A stretch of 64,000 nt of DNA. Origin: Plantago ovata. Taxonomy: Eukaryota; Streptophyta; Magnoliopsida; Lamiales; Plantaginaceae. The stretch is taken from positions 10,629,908-10,693,907 of the forward strand of contig CM051457.1 of assembly GCA_028274465.1 (NCBI GenBank), given 5' to 3'. Shown here piece by piece: positions 24,783 through 38,009 of the stretch. How positions within the stretch are numbered: the first letter of the stretch is position 1; the number at the start of each line of letters is the position of its first letter. The translations under genes were made by a program, and so were the position numbers. The notes beneath the pieces were generated by a model that searched no databases, was not told the origin of the DNA, and was given only the letters and a program-made list of their open reading frames with translations.

Positions 24783-26068
24783 AAGACTCTCTAAACAACT
24801 ACATACAGTAGTATTACTAGTGCACCTTTCATTTTAAACTTTAAATTGTTATTGAACACAACTACTAAAGAAGCTTCGTCTGATCTATGTTACCTGGACA
24901 CCCCAACTCCCTCATACCCATGTCAGACAATCGACACTCTGACATGAGTATGGCAATAGCACAATTCATTTTAGGCCAACCAAGAGTGAAATAAAATTCA
25001 TTCCGACACATCCGTGTGTTTGGTACTTTGTGCCGAGTTCTGCTACCATAGGTTCTGATAGTTCAAGCACAGTAAACTGTGGAGCAACATAAATATTATT
25101 GACTTTCATATCATTGATAAGTATTTTCACCCAAGCATATCATGTAGTTTTAATTCTCAGTAGTATAGTATTAACTGTCAGAAGTTATATAGGTAGCTTA
25201 TATAAGATAATCAAATCACTTCACTTAGGATCTCTCCTCTTTGTCTGAACTCTGAACAAAACTTATTTGTAGTATAAAAAAACAACTGAGCAAATCTGAA
25301 CTGTTTTTCAGATGAAAAGAACATAGCCTTATGTAGCACAACTCACAATTTGAAGACATGTTTCAGAGCGATAATACAATAGATGTCAACCTGATAGAAA
25401 CAGACAAAATACAAGGCCTGAAAGGATATGTTCTGCTACGTACTATGTTGGTATTAAAAAAAAAAAAAAGGCAGCAAACCAGCAACGAGAATAAAATTCG
25501 TAGTTTAAGAACGAAATATAATGTACAAGTCGTGAACGAAGAATCTGTAAATAAATGTCAATGGCACTAACCGGTCTAATCAGGGGCAAATGTTCAATGC
25601 CACAGATGACGGATAGACATTAATAGCAGCACACATTCGATTCTTGAGCTGGCCTGGAGTAACAAAACATCATGTGATCATGTATGCTGCTGAGTACAAA
25701 AAACAAAGTAAATCAAACAGAGCTTGATGGTGTTGGTTCAACATCACCTCACCTGATAGGCTGATATGACACGGTAAATACATGCCCTATGCTCATCAAA
25801 ACCACAAAATGAAAAACATTACAATATTTTTATTTCACATTGAAAATGATCATTAAGCTCTTCAAAAGATGGATTTTTCTCATAATAGAATAAAAAAATC
25901 ATGACAAACAATAAAACAACGTTACAAAACTTTTATTTCGACTGAGATCACAAGAACAAGCTAACTTAGCGGCTTCTCTAACTACGTCTCTGCCTGTACC
26001 AAGAGAACCTGGTTGATTGGTTTCGTATGATAAGGCTAGCTAGCTAGGATCACCAATCTTTAACTTTG
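24783..26068. other. Spacer between convergent APS2-like and KUP genes
   Basis: The 3' flanks of both genes. A near-perfect 15-bp inverted repeat (CATGTCAGA...TCTGACATG core) lies at about 24911-24953 in the APS2-like 3' region, and a 13-A run at about 25447. No gene supported; the 70-codon frame at 25358-25570 is featureless. Confidence 0.55.
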
Positions 26069-29000
26069 CTACACATAATATACCATGCCTACTTCGATAA
26101 GGCTAATATGAGGAATACGGAGTGCAACAGCTGGTGCCCTGCAATTCTTGCGTAAAAACGAATAACCAAAATCAATCACAAGCTTCTTCAGACAAGAGGA
26201 TGAGTTCTTAGCCTTTACATATGCGTGGCCCATTATATATGCAATGCCTGCTTCTTTCGCCTCAACCAAGTCTAAAAGTTCTTCCCTCACACACGGATCC
26301 ATCCCGGGACTCTGCTCAGGAACTTGAAACCGCACTCTGCGCCTCCTCAGCTGGGGGTTCTCTTCATCCATAGCTGATCTTAAACTTTGTATAGTTAAAG
26401 ATTTGCCAGTTTGGAACGTATCTCTTGTACAAACATCATCCTCCGGTACCTCAGTTGCAATCAGGGTCGAACCAGACTGCAGAGAATTTCTCGAACTTAT
26501 GACTGCCATCCTCCCATCACAAGACAATGATTCGGGCGTTGAAGGCTGAGGCTCAGCTGCTTCCCTGTGAATAAACTCGGCTATACTTTGAATCAGCAAG
26601 TTCTCGAAATTCTCATCTTCTCCAGGCAAGTCCTTGTATCCATATCTGACAATGCATCTATACATCCTATATGGTCTCGGGCATACTCGACCGATGAGAA
26701 ACCGTTCTTCAGATGAGACGTGGGGCACAGGAACAGATTTTACACAAACAAAAACCATAATATTATGGAAAGCAGGGAGATTAGTTATAAAATGGCTGAA
26801 GATTGGTGGAACTCCTGTAGCCAACTCAGAGTATATGAGGCCTATACCAGGAACACGAACAACACCAAGCCCAGGACCGAGGCTGAGAATCCACTTTAAG
26901 GGAACCTTATTGTACAATTCAAAGTCATACTTTTTACGAGTTCCATAGTGCCAGACAAGCATAACAAGCATGAATATGAGAGAAAGTACGACTGACACCC
27001 AGCCTCCTTCGGGGACGTTCATGAGTGCAGCTGAGAGATACACAGCTTCGAAAGTCCAAAAGAAAAGGAGGAAACTGATACCAAATATAACGCTCCTTTG
27101 CCAGACAATGACTATCACGAGTGCCATGAGAAATGTTGTAATGAACATTACTGACATGACAGCTAGGCCTGCAAACAATAAAAAAAGTATACATTGGTGA
27201 GCAGGTCTGAGATGAAGAATTAAATAGCAGCTAAAAAATCAACTTTTTCTTTCTTTCTTTTTCAAATTACGGAGATTATAAAACGCAGGTTTTGCAAAAA
27301 CCTATCCTGTTGATTCTGCTACAGATAGCCTATGATTTCATTTTCAGAAATCTTTTGGAAACAGGAACCAAGTTAAAATTTATGGTACTCCGCAGCAGTA
27401 TTACGATGATTGAAATCATGATTGGCGTAGATTCACTTTCACCAAAATGTGAAACTAAGAGATATAAGGCAATAGCATTGACTTTCCATAGGCGTTCCCA
27501 ATTGCAGTTGTGTCCTTGAAGCCAACGGCTAAACCAAGAGTAAGAATCATGAGAATCCAGTTGATCTCTGGTATATAGATCTGCCCAAATATTTTGTTCG
27601 AGGTGTGAACAATCTTGACTCGTGGGAAGCAACCAAGTACTTGACATTGCTTTATTATGGAGAACGTGGCTGTAATTATAGCTTGACTCGCGACAAAAGC
27701 TGCAAGAGTGGCAATGACAAAAACGGGCCAAAGTATACTCTCTGCAAGATTCAACAATGTCACTATCATCGACAATGCAAAAGCTAATTAAACTCTACTT
27801 TAATGGGGTGGTTGTTAAGGTTTTAAAAATTACTTGGAATCGATGCATAGAAGCTCCCTGGAATCAAATGGATATTCTTAGACAGAAATGCAGCTTGACC
27901 CATATATTGCACTACCAAGCAGGGATATACAAGGCACATAAATGCAAGCTGCAGAGTACATAAACAAAATAATAAAATGTATCAGAATGTATGGACTCGC
28001 ATGCACGCCAAAGCATGGGCAGTTCATTATTATACAGGTTGAATCGCCAAAGTTTCTATGAAAGTAACACTCACCCTTATGGAGCATGCATCAAAATGGC
28101 CAAGATCTGCAAACATGGCTTCTGTACCTGATTTATGATGAAAACAACTATGAAAATGTAAAACAAGTAATTCATCATCCTACCTAAGATTAGAAAGTAA
28201 AAAGAACAACTTACCTGTTATGGCAAGAAGGACCCCTCCAAGTGAAACAAATCCATCTCTCCCAGTTTGTTTAAAGAAATTTACAATATAATGTGGCGAA
28301 AGAGCAAGTACAATTCTCGGGTTCCAGAAGATTATGTTATACAATCCAATGGAGAATATTGTTATCAACCAGAGGACTACTATTGGGGCAAATAGGATAC
28401 CAACCTTATGGGTGCCAAAATGCTGCAAAGCAAATAGCCCTACCAGTATCACGCAAGATATGGAGAGCACTGCATCTATAGACAAAAAGGCAAGGGGGTA
28501 AAACGATTTTCACAATCAGTCAGGATACAAAAAAATAAATAAATAAAAAACATCAAGGCAAGTAATAATATTTATACCATGGGAGAATTTTAGATGCGCT
28601 TCTTCCAGTCCTGCTACTGATGCTATGACTGCAATAAAATTAAAATCTCTTACATGATTTATTAATCGCAACTCGCAATTGAGATGTATATTCTCCATGT
28701 AAAACAATGTGGCTCATGTGCACAGGAAATAAGTGATCAAGTCACAGGGAAAATGTAAAAGAGATACAGATTAGATTGGTGTAGTAATAAAACACTATTG
28801 TTCTATAGTGTTGTTGGAGGAAGAAGACCAATCTCCAAAGAGATGAAGCAATCCTGAAAAGGGTTACTAGCGGATAGATAGATAATTTCTTGACTAACCT
28901 AAACTAGAATCTATGACTCGCTTGAGTAATATTTACACGTACCTGACATAGCAGGAGTAACAACGCCGTCACCTACCACCATCCCAGCCCCCAGCAAAAC

Positions 29001-29790
29001 TAAAAGCAACAACCCGTGCCTTAATTTTTTGTGTTTTTCCAGGAATCTTTTAAATGCTTGAGATGACGAAGACTGTGTCGGATGACCATATTTGTAAGCT
29101 GAGAGTTCCTCATCAGCTGCCTGTTGATTACTAAGTAAGCTGAACTTTCCATGTCTGCAAAGCAAAGAGTATAGAGCAAATGTCCCACCTGAAGCGATGA
29201 TTGAAGTAAAAGTTGGTCAGCATACGTGATCGATACTTGGAAACGTTGATTTAATTTAAGCTCGCATACAATAATAATACCTTCACCGTTATCATCAGCA
29301 AACAGAAGAATGATGACATATTTTAGCAATGGAATCAGGGTTAAGGTCCAGAAGATTAATGAAAACGCCCCAAATATTGCATCGGGATTCTGATGGTGCT
29401 GCAACTTCCTGTCAAATATACTTTTGTAAACATACAGCGGAGAAGTGCTCAGATCTCCGTATACCACCCCAAGGCTTTCACACGCTAGCAAAAGAGAACA
29501 TCCAAGGTTCTTCAGGGAAAACTGCAAACAGTAATTAAATGACAATCTCAACTTACATGTAGGTCAAATCAAATATCAACAAAGTCATGCATGTTTGGTT
29601 CTTCTCAAATATAACAGCAATCACATGACAGCATGCTTAAGGTATAGTGTACCTTTGAGGTCGATTCCCTTTGATTGCCATGCAAACGAGCATGTTCTCC
29701 ACAAGACTCTTGAACCTCACCACCTGGCCTTGACAGGTGTGAAGCATGGGCATCTTCCCCACCCTCAATGTCAATTGAAATCTGGTTCAT
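26069..29790 (-). CDS. HAK/KUP/KT family potassium transporter
   Basis: Membrane K+ (probably K+/H+) transporter of plasma membrane or tonoplast. Coding exons: 29790-29653, 29521-29281, 29188-28943, 28628-28578, 28475-28215, 28127-28075, 27948-27834, 27741-27487, 27168-26069; 2460 nt, 819 aa (family usually 750-850). The family signature [15 protein letters not shown] is at about 64-78, followed by about 12 hydrophobic segments, including [43 protein letters not shown] and [17 protein letters not shown] long hydrophilic C-terminal domain follows ([17 protein letters not shown]) and the protein ends [15 protein letters not shown]. Oddity: the intron after exon 8 (27486-27169) starts GAAAGT, not GT, yet only that boundary gives the conserved NAYGLAVMSV. 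The nearest GT gives a frameshift. A 5'-UTR intron is likely at 30531-29842 (CAG|GTACGT donor). Subclade not assigned. Confidence 0.95.
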
Positions 29791-29841
29791 TCTTCTGAGA
29801 GCTTTTAAGGGCCTTCAGTGAAAATCTGTTACTCTATCTCC

Positions 29842-30531
29842 CTAAAAGAATGTAAAACAAGATAAGCTTTTACATCCCCAAGTCAAAGATTGAACCAAAT
29901 GTTATGCCAAGTGCTAGATCGCTTCACAGTTCACTATTATGAATCCACCTAGATCACAGTTACTGTCTTCTTTCTGGATTATGAGGACATATATAGATTT
30001 AACAGTTGTTAATTTAAGCTAACAATCAAATGTACTATCATAGATCACCATGTCATAGCCAGAATCCAACCCTTTCTCTCTTATTTTTGGTGCAAAAACA
30101 TCGGAAAATATTTTTATAACCAGATATACTACACCTTGTGGTTGAATATGCGACCCATGAAATACATTCATGCTCTTAGAAAAAGTCATGCATGTGACCC
30201 CAAAACCTACAGCTTACTGTAAAACTACTACTTCAATCTTAATAACAAAAAACATATTCTGATTTATGAGCCCTATACGATGTTTAATCCTGGCTCGGCT
30301 GCCCATCCCAGTAGATGTATCATGTATGGTAATGCACACAAGCAGGGGGCAACAAACTAGTAAACCATTATACGTTTGAGCTTCAATTTCTATAGAAAAA
30401 CCAAATACCCTACTATTATTCAAATCAATAACATAATATAATAATGCAAATTGATGATTGTATCTACCAAGGGATCTAAGAAACTAATTAGCAGTTGATG
30501 AGACAAATAAAGAACGGACGTACGTACGTAC
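29842..30531 (-). other. Probable 5'-UTR intron of the KUP gene
   Basis: Minus-strand donor ATCAG|GTACGTAC at 30532/30531 and acceptor TTCTTTTAG at 29842. The 51 bases 29841-29791 then lead directly to the ATG. The leader exon upstream lies around 30532-30700. Confidence 0.6.
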
Positions 30532-31054
30532 CTGATAAATCACCAAAATTTTACGTGTAAAAAAATTGGTTTGATCGATGATAATCATAGGCAATCGTGA
30601 AAACGAAAGGCACAGTAATAATTTTCCACGAGAAAAAAAAAAATTAGACTAATCAAATAAACGGAAGCTTTGCAACTATTAGAGGATTTTATACTTTATA
30701 GGAATAATAACAAGAATGCGCCTCTCTATTGGATATACTGATATAGTACTAGTTTTAGTTGGTAACACGGGTGAAGGCGATCAGATCAGATCAAATCAAG
30801 ACTCGGTATTACTATTAGGGGAAATTTCAGGCGGAGGTCCGAGATTGTTGTATTTGGTTTCCTTACAATTATTATTTATATTTATTTATTTTAGAGCATT
30901 TCTGTAACGCCCAGAATTTTGAAAATATCTTAAATTTTAGAAATATCTTAAACGTATCAAAAACGCTACCCATGATACCAAAAGGTGCGCCTTTCTTTTC
31001 GGAAGTTCATTCGTTCGGAATGTGAGATAACACTATCAAACAAATCTTATGAAG

Positions 31055-31316
31055 TACTACCTCCGTTTCATTAATAACTTTATAAGGGGACTATTCATCG
31101 CGACCTTTGACCACGTATAGCTTTTAAATTAAATTGTATCAATATAAATTAAAAGTTGATTATGAAAATATACTCCATTTAATTTCATAATATAATTTTA
31201 TTATATTTTTCTCTAATGTAATTTAGGAGTTATGCGTGGTTAAAGGTCGCGATGGATAATCCCTTAGAAGTTATTAATAGTCTCCTTAGAAGTTATTAAT
31301 AAAATGGAGGAAGTAC
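31055..31316. mobile_element. Stowaway-like MITE
   Basis: Terminal inverted repeats CTACCTCCGTTTCATTAATA (left, 31057 on) and CTTCCTCCATTTTATTAATA (complement of the right end, 31314), flanked by TA on both sides. An inner inverted pair, TCATCGCGACCTTTGACCAC and the matching GGTTAAAGGTCGCGATGGAT, makes the whole about 260-bp element a long hairpin. The CTCCGT-type ends and TA duplication are typical of Tc1/mariner-derived Stowaway elements. Confidence 0.85.
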
Positions 31317-31410
31317 TATACGTTTATAAAATAAAATATCACGTAAAGTAAAACGTAGAGAATTTTATTGTAAAGGATGAAGTATGTTTTTACATATATA
31401 GAAAATGTAC

Positions 31411-31550
31411 ATTCATCAAATTTATATTCATCGCACATTAAATATCGATGGTCTATATATCACCAAATTTATATTCATCAAATTTATATTCATCGCACAT
31501 TAAATATCGATGGTCTATATATCACCAAATTTATATTCATCGCACATTAA
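31411..31550. repeat. 62-bp tandem duplication plus partial third copy
   Basis: Copies at 31411-31472 and 31473-31534 are near-identical (ATTCATCAAATTTATATTCA start, ATCGATGGTCTATATATCAC middle). A partial copy follows at 31535-31550. Confidence 0.85.
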
Positions 31551-31943
31551 ACCCACCCTCAAAACTCCCCGTCTTTCTTTTAGTATGAATAAAATCTAGT
31601 TAAAAGAAAGAAAAAAATTGTACAGGACATCGCTTTGTAGATTCCTTGTATGAATATAGCATGCTCTTTGACAGGGCAGAGGGGGCAGACACCCTTTCCT
31701 CTCAGCCGAATCAACTTGGATGACCAAAGACAAATTTTGCAGATGGAGAATCCGAGATAGCAGATCAAGTGAAACAGAACACGTAGAGGATGAACACCAA
31801 CGTTCTACACAGCTCCAAGATACATGCCACTGTATTGCTCACAGTGACATTTCCAAGAGGAGAATGCGCATCTCATCTGAGGTCTGCCACCATATCTTTG
31901 TAGGCGCGCTCAGCAGTATGCAGGATCTTCGGTGCTCTCCACA

Positions 31944-32338
31944 TCTATAGAAATTTTGTAAATTAATTAGGTTCTTTACCATGCAAAACGACATGCATAG
32001 ATGCAGCTTTGTTCAATTTAGCATTTCGCAGTGCACCATAAGTCCATAACCAGGGCCTAGGTAAACATATAGCTAGATAAGAAATAATAGTTGGAGATAT
32101 ACTATTAAATCATGCACGCTCATAAAGTACAAAGCTACTTTAATCTTATGCCGTTGATAATACTGGCCAAATATCTCAAACAGGCAGTTACCTGTCTTGA
32201 CCAAAAACCACAGATGCATCATGATCCAATCAGTCCAATCTTCAACTGGGTGATTTACTAAACATTTTGTGACTGTTCCAACACTGAACAGCCAAAGCAT
32301 CTTCCAGTCCGCATTTGATTCCAGACAAGCAAAGGCAC
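31944..32338 (-). other. Possible spliced 3'-UTR exons of the INT7 gene
   Basis: Downstream of the INT7 stop there are good minus-strand splice signals: acceptor ATTTCAAG before 32338, donor GACAG|GTAACT at 32192/32191, and acceptor TTCTATAG before 31944. They would define an exon 32338-32192 and a further exon from 31944. The open frames in them are not protein-like, so they are read as 3' UTR or alternative 3' ends. Confidence 0.4.
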
Positions 32339-32729
32339 CTTGAAATAAAGTTAAAACACATTAATCACTCTAAAATAATTTCATAGGGGACAGTTCACAA
32401 AAGACAGCTCTCAATCATCAAACTAGTAGCACAAATGAATGAACAGACATACCTATATATTAGATGCATAGCCACCAAATTGAGGACTACATCTAGTTGC
32501 TCTGATTGAGCAATTGCATATGCACACATGCTGGATATGAATTCATCATGCTCTTTTTATCACCTTTTGCATATGCACACATGCAATTGCATATTTGATG
32601 GTTGATGATATAAAGAAAAGATGCTAGCTATCCTCAAAGTGCATACCACGGTTTGTGATCACAAAGCTCTTCTGATGCATAAACAAATCCATCATTGTTC
32701 TAGAGCAACATCCTCTGACAGCTCTCATG

Positions 32730-35700
32730 TCATGTCACAATCATAAACATTGGGCCCGCATTTAAAGGAAGCAGGCTCCAATAAAGACCTTCACAGTCTA
32801 TGAAGCCACTAAGCCATTTCATACTGTAAGACCCTACCGGAAATGTAGAAACATCCAGCAAGCAAGTAGAGAATCCCTGACCCCTTTTGTCAAGTTGAAA
32901 ACAAATGTACTCATCTGCTTGGCTTCTGCACTGCAGTCCATGACTCTCAACACCAATGACATATTTCAGAAGCTTCCCTTTCAAATCCACCATATCATCA
33001 ATTTCTTGATCTTTTCTGCTCCAGTGGGCTTGTCTTTTGCTCACTCCAATTTCAGTTGTCACCTGAGAATTCTTTTTACAATTAAGGATGCAGAAAACTT
33101 TTGTTGGTCGATCAGGTAAGCTAGCTGTTAGGTTTTTCAATTGAAGGCACAGATTCAGAGAGAGATGGGAACCTAATGAAACAGATTTCCCATCTATATT
33201 ATTGCCATCTTCATCCATCACGTAGAGCTCAGAGGTAACACAAGGCCTACAAATAAATTGTCAACTCATAGATTCAGATTATCACAGCAAATTGGAACGG
33301 AATTATGAGCATACAGCAAATGAAATGCATCTAAAGTGTAAAACCCACGTATCTTATGTACTATAAAAGTTTCAACTAGTTGAAAACTAAATGCCACTTA
33401 CACTAGAATAAGACAACTAGGTATTATAATCCATTATTCTTCAGACAAAAACTAAACCGAGTTCCATTAGATTAGTCATTTAGCATACCTTACTCGGAAG
33501 AAGTAATTGGGAGTCCTAAAGGGGATCAACGCCAATTTTGAGGTAATGTTCAATAGCAGTTGGGAACCAACATTAACAAAATGAGATATCCCATCACCAT
33601 CTAGTCGGTCTAGTGTTCCTTTATCTTGCAAGCTAAGAACCTGTCTCACTGAATATTCAGCAACTTTCTGCATAAGTCTTGCATCATAAGTATCTGAAAT
33701 CTGACTTTGGTACTGCAGGAAAGATCTCTTATAACTCTCTACAGACCTCAGAAGAAGCAGAAAATTTGTCCTAATTTCACTGTTCATCTTCAACCGCCCA
33801 GATAAATCTTCTATAAGCAAAGTATGGAAACGCTCCTTTAAGCCTCCAGATTTAGGAACTGAGTAACTTTCTGAAGGAGTATTTGGAATTAGAAAAGCAA
33901 AACCAGTGGTAAATGCCATCAGGGAGCAAGTTACTGCAAGTGACGATACAATCATCCCACTTTGTCTGTCAATTCCCATAGAAGATGTCAATAGTAAATC
34001 CAATTCTTGAGCTAACTTTCTCATCTGAAAGGAGATCTGAATAGAAGTACTAATCAAGGAAGCAGCATTACCAGTTGAAACCGTACACGGATGCAAAGTA
34101 CTCTTCTCCGGTTGTTGACCAACACTAGAACCGTCTTGAATGAATGAAATTTTATCCAATAGGTTCATTATGTCAGCAACGGATTTCAAAAACTTTGCTC
34201 TAAGAGTCAAGAACCATCTCTGGAAGCCAAAAATATTATTCACATCTGAGGCTGCAAGTATTTCCTCCACAGAAAGAAGTGCATTGCTACTTCGAAGGAG
34301 ATTTTCTGCATAGTCGCAATAGTTAGCCTTTGAGACAGTGTCCCTTATTCTACCAGAGTTACTTTCAGTTGTAACTATTGAAGCGCCATGGTCACTGAAC
34401 AGAAACAACTGAAGCTGCCTTTCAGACGTTGACAACTGAGCTAAGCATTCCAACCAGCAAGAACAAGAAATAGAACTTGCCACTTTCCTGAGCTGTTCAA
34501 ATATGACAGCAGATGTAGACCATGCCCCTTGACAAGCAGCACGTTTTCCAACTTTATAAGAAGACCAGTTACTGTCATTTCCAAACAACTTATTAGCGTA
34601 ATCTGCAGCAAGTATATCGCGTTGACGAATTGAATCAACACAAGATAGATTCAAAAAATACTCTGAGATATATGTTCCTCGCCCAGTTGCAGCAAGCAAA
34701 CACAAGCTGCATGCAAATGCAGTAAAAGCAAGTAGGTCATGCAGCTAAAGCTATCAAGATAGCTATGGTGTCCTGAATTGTCTATCTGAAGCTTCAAGGC
34801 GTCCAAAAGAGGGGTAATTCCAGTTCCAGTTTTTTCGAGGTTTTGCAAGCAAGCGACAATTATCTTTGATACATAGATCATAAATTTTGAGTAAGCTGGT
34901 GATGTAACATCGCCCCGAGACTGTGAAATACCAATATGTGGCCGTCCTATATTCTTCGCATCTAAAACATTGTCAAATGTCTTGGTAAGTTTATCTATAA
35001 ATGAACATAGATTATTCAGCACCAGGCAACGGAGATGTGAATGTCTATCAACTAGGATAAATACAACGTGAAGCAAGCTTTTAACTTCAAGTTCCACAGT
35101 TAAGTCAGGTTGGTGAGCACCAAGATTTTGTGTTAATAACAAAAGAACCTGATTGAAGACAAATGAGATGACTTGGAGTGCCAGACTGGAAGAAGTTCCA
35201 CCAGATATCACATCTGCTCTTCCTAAGAGCTTTTCGGATAGATCAGATAAAATTGTAACAGATAAAACTCTGGTTGCGACAAATGAAGACCGCAGCATAT
35301 TTTCAGCAACTACCAGCAGTTTTTGGAAGAGCTCAGTGATATCCAAGCAAGGAACGGTCACCAAACTAAAGAGGATAATCTGTAAAGCAAGAGTATGTAA
35401 GACATTATGAAAAAATAAACATGGATAATTCATGTATACAGCAATCCAGGGATGAGAAGTACCTTATGTAAGACTTTTAGAGCCTTAAAGTGCAGGTTTG
35501 GAGGATAATCAGATTTTTGTAGAATGCCTATTAACTTGTACAATGTAGCTGCTGGTAAAGGAAAATTACAGGCTCCTCTTGCTAAGATTAACCAATGGCA
35601 TCTTAACGACGCAGCATGCATGTGCAAAGATCTGTCCTCATTAAGAAACACTGTAAGCAACTCTAACTGCAACGAAGAATATGTATGTGTGATTACTGAG

Positions 35701-38009
35701 AGAATTATGTCAAAGGAAAAAAATGAAAAAGAAAATAACTACATCTGCAACACAAGTGCAACCTCTGAAAATCCCCAACTGATTAGTTGGATTTTAAATT
35801 GTTTTCTTTTTTCCTAGATCTAACATATTTTAGTGTCTCCAAAGTCCAAACATCAAAATAATCATAGCTTGTACTATAGTCCACTAATAATTAAAATAAA
35901 ATTAAAAACAAAACAAAACAAAACAAAATTCAGAAAGCTGAATAAGCATTATTTTTTTTATAATGACTTCAATAAGTGGTTTCATCATCCTCCCTTAACT
36001 TGTTGATTGATGTTCAGGACTTCAGGGTGTTCATTCTTGAATGTGGAATATCCGTCCGAATTTACTTCAAAGTTATATGAGCAATGGAATGTTTTTTAAT
36101 TAGCAAAGTTGATCAGCTAAAAGATACCTGATTAGGTATTAGAAGCATCGAACTGGAAGCGATTCTCGAGAGTGATACTAGCATCATAGCTGAGAGCTTA
36201 TCTTCTGAGGATTCCATAAGAAGATCTGCACCTACCTGCAATAGTTAATTTGGAGATGTAACATGGGATTCTCCACAAAACATGTGTTAAAAAAGCATTT
36301 ATAAAGAGCACACACATACAGTTGTTCAACCAAACATCCTGTTGCATGCAGAATGTGGCACCTCATTACCACAAAAGATGATTAATAATATTGTAATCCC
36401 ATATGTTTCTATCTTTAGTGGGTACTGATAAGAGAAATTCTGCCTATGACCCTATATGTGCAAGCCCTTTTGAAATCATTCACATAACGGTGAAGGAAAA
36501 TTTCAACAAATGCTCAGTTTAGCTTTCAAATTTTCAATGAACATGGAAAGATCAAAAACCTTATATGCTTTCTCAGCAACTGAAGATGAGCAGCACAGTT
36601 TACCAAATGCTTGGCATCCTGATAATTTTGTGCCCTTTGGTACTTCAGCTGATTTGACCATTGAGGTTAGCATCTCCAAGAAAATATGTGCAAAGTCATC
36701 CGACAATTCGCACAAGCATCCTGCAGTAAATAAAGCAGACTTTACCTGCAATAGTTGCAGATGTTTTCGTCAAGGAACAACAAATGGAGCAAGGAAAATC
36801 AAATATCGGTGCTGTAGGACTGAGCTTGTAACAGCTAAAAACAATTTCCAGGTATACTTTGAGGTATCTATGAATAGTAGTAGTAGTAGTAGTTAACTGG
36901 GCCGCTTAAGATTTCACCATTTATCAAGAATCTTCTAGGCTTTGTTCAGTAAGACTCTCCAAAGCTGAATGTCTATTTGGCAACAATTTGAAGTACGCGG
37001 TAAATATATGAAACAATCCAATTGCATTAAAATTGGATATGATTTACGATAAACAGGAAAAGGTTATGGTATAAGAGACTCCTCATTGTTGTTTCTCTTT
37101 AAATCACAGGTTAAAAATTAAGTAAATGGATTGGGAACTTTAAGAGTCGCACACAACTTGTTTAGTACCATCAATATTCCAAGGGACAATAAGTTATGCA
37201 TAAGTCAGGTTCATGAAATGACAATCCCTGAATAACTGGATCTTATTAAGCTCATTTAAAAGTAATGGTGTCGAGGTAAAAGCAAGATATCGAGAACGCT
37301 ATCAAACATGAAAATCAAAAAAAAATTCAATAATCACATAGTATGCAAATCAACCGAGTAACTTTATTTAAGCTGTTAGCTAGAACATATGCAGTGTACC
37401 TCAAGAACATCAGCAGACACCAAGCTGGACAGCACGATATACCGTATATCAGCAGAATCTTTTGCGAAACTGGCCCAACAACCAAACAGGCTGAGAGACA
37501 ACCTCCTGTCCTCAGCATCCCCTCCATCAAACACTTGCTTGACTCGGCTGAGCAACTCAGATTGAATCTCCAACGTACAGCCATGGGTGAAAATGCCTTG
37601 TTTACTACTACTGGTTGTACTCCTTAATCGGCGGAACAGGTCAACAATGGCCATTCTGAGCTGTTTGCTTCCAAACCTAAATGCATCGGCCAAACGCAGG
37701 AAAATGGCATTGAGGAAGAGCTTATCCTCGGAAGGGAGTAAGTGAAACATCCTGTACTCTGCAGATTGGAGCTCCGGTTTGGTATTCCACCAGTCCAGCC
37801 AAATGCCAACTTGTTTTAAAGTTTCCAGAGTTTTCCCTAAAGAACATAATAATATTCAAAATTAAAAACTTGTAAAAAACTACATAGAAAAGAAAAAAAA
37901 AAAAAAAAAAGAGTAGCATTGTTATATACCAACCTAGGTTTTTGGAACGGAGATTTCTGTCAAGGTGAATGCTCCAATCCATGGCGCACGCAGCCGGAGT
38001 TTTCTCCAT
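32730..38009 (-). CDS. INTS7: Integrator complex subunit 7 homologue, with apparent frameshift
   Basis: An ARM/HEAT-repeat subunit of the Integrator complex, which acts on snRNA 3' ends and RNA polymerase II transcription in the nucleus. Coding exons: 38009-37934, 37836-37400, 36745-36560, 36235-36128, 35666-35463, 35379-33489, 33246-32730 (TGA). Alpha-helical sequence throughout: exon 2 has LRMAIVDLFRRLRS and RRLSLSLFGCWASFAKDSAD; exon 3 has ALFTAGCLCELSDDF; the C-terminal exon has PCVTSELYVMDEDGNN and ends PLNAGPMFMIVT. Total length is 3419 nt, one base short of a frame, or about 1140 aa if repaired; the plant homologue is about that size. In exon 6 the frame reads through to SFSCMTYLL (near 34735) and the conserved sequence resumes in another frame at LCLLAATGRGTYI. 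No GT donor lies between, so a small indel or sequence error is likely rather than an intron. Confidence 0.9.

Larger units (their letters stand above)
30700..31943. other. KUP upstream region and spacer
   Basis: Presumed KUP promoter, then a MITE (31055-31316), a 62-bp tandem duplication (31411-31534) and, from about 31600, sequence that may be the INT7 3' UTR. No open frame here resembles a protein. Confidence 0.5.
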
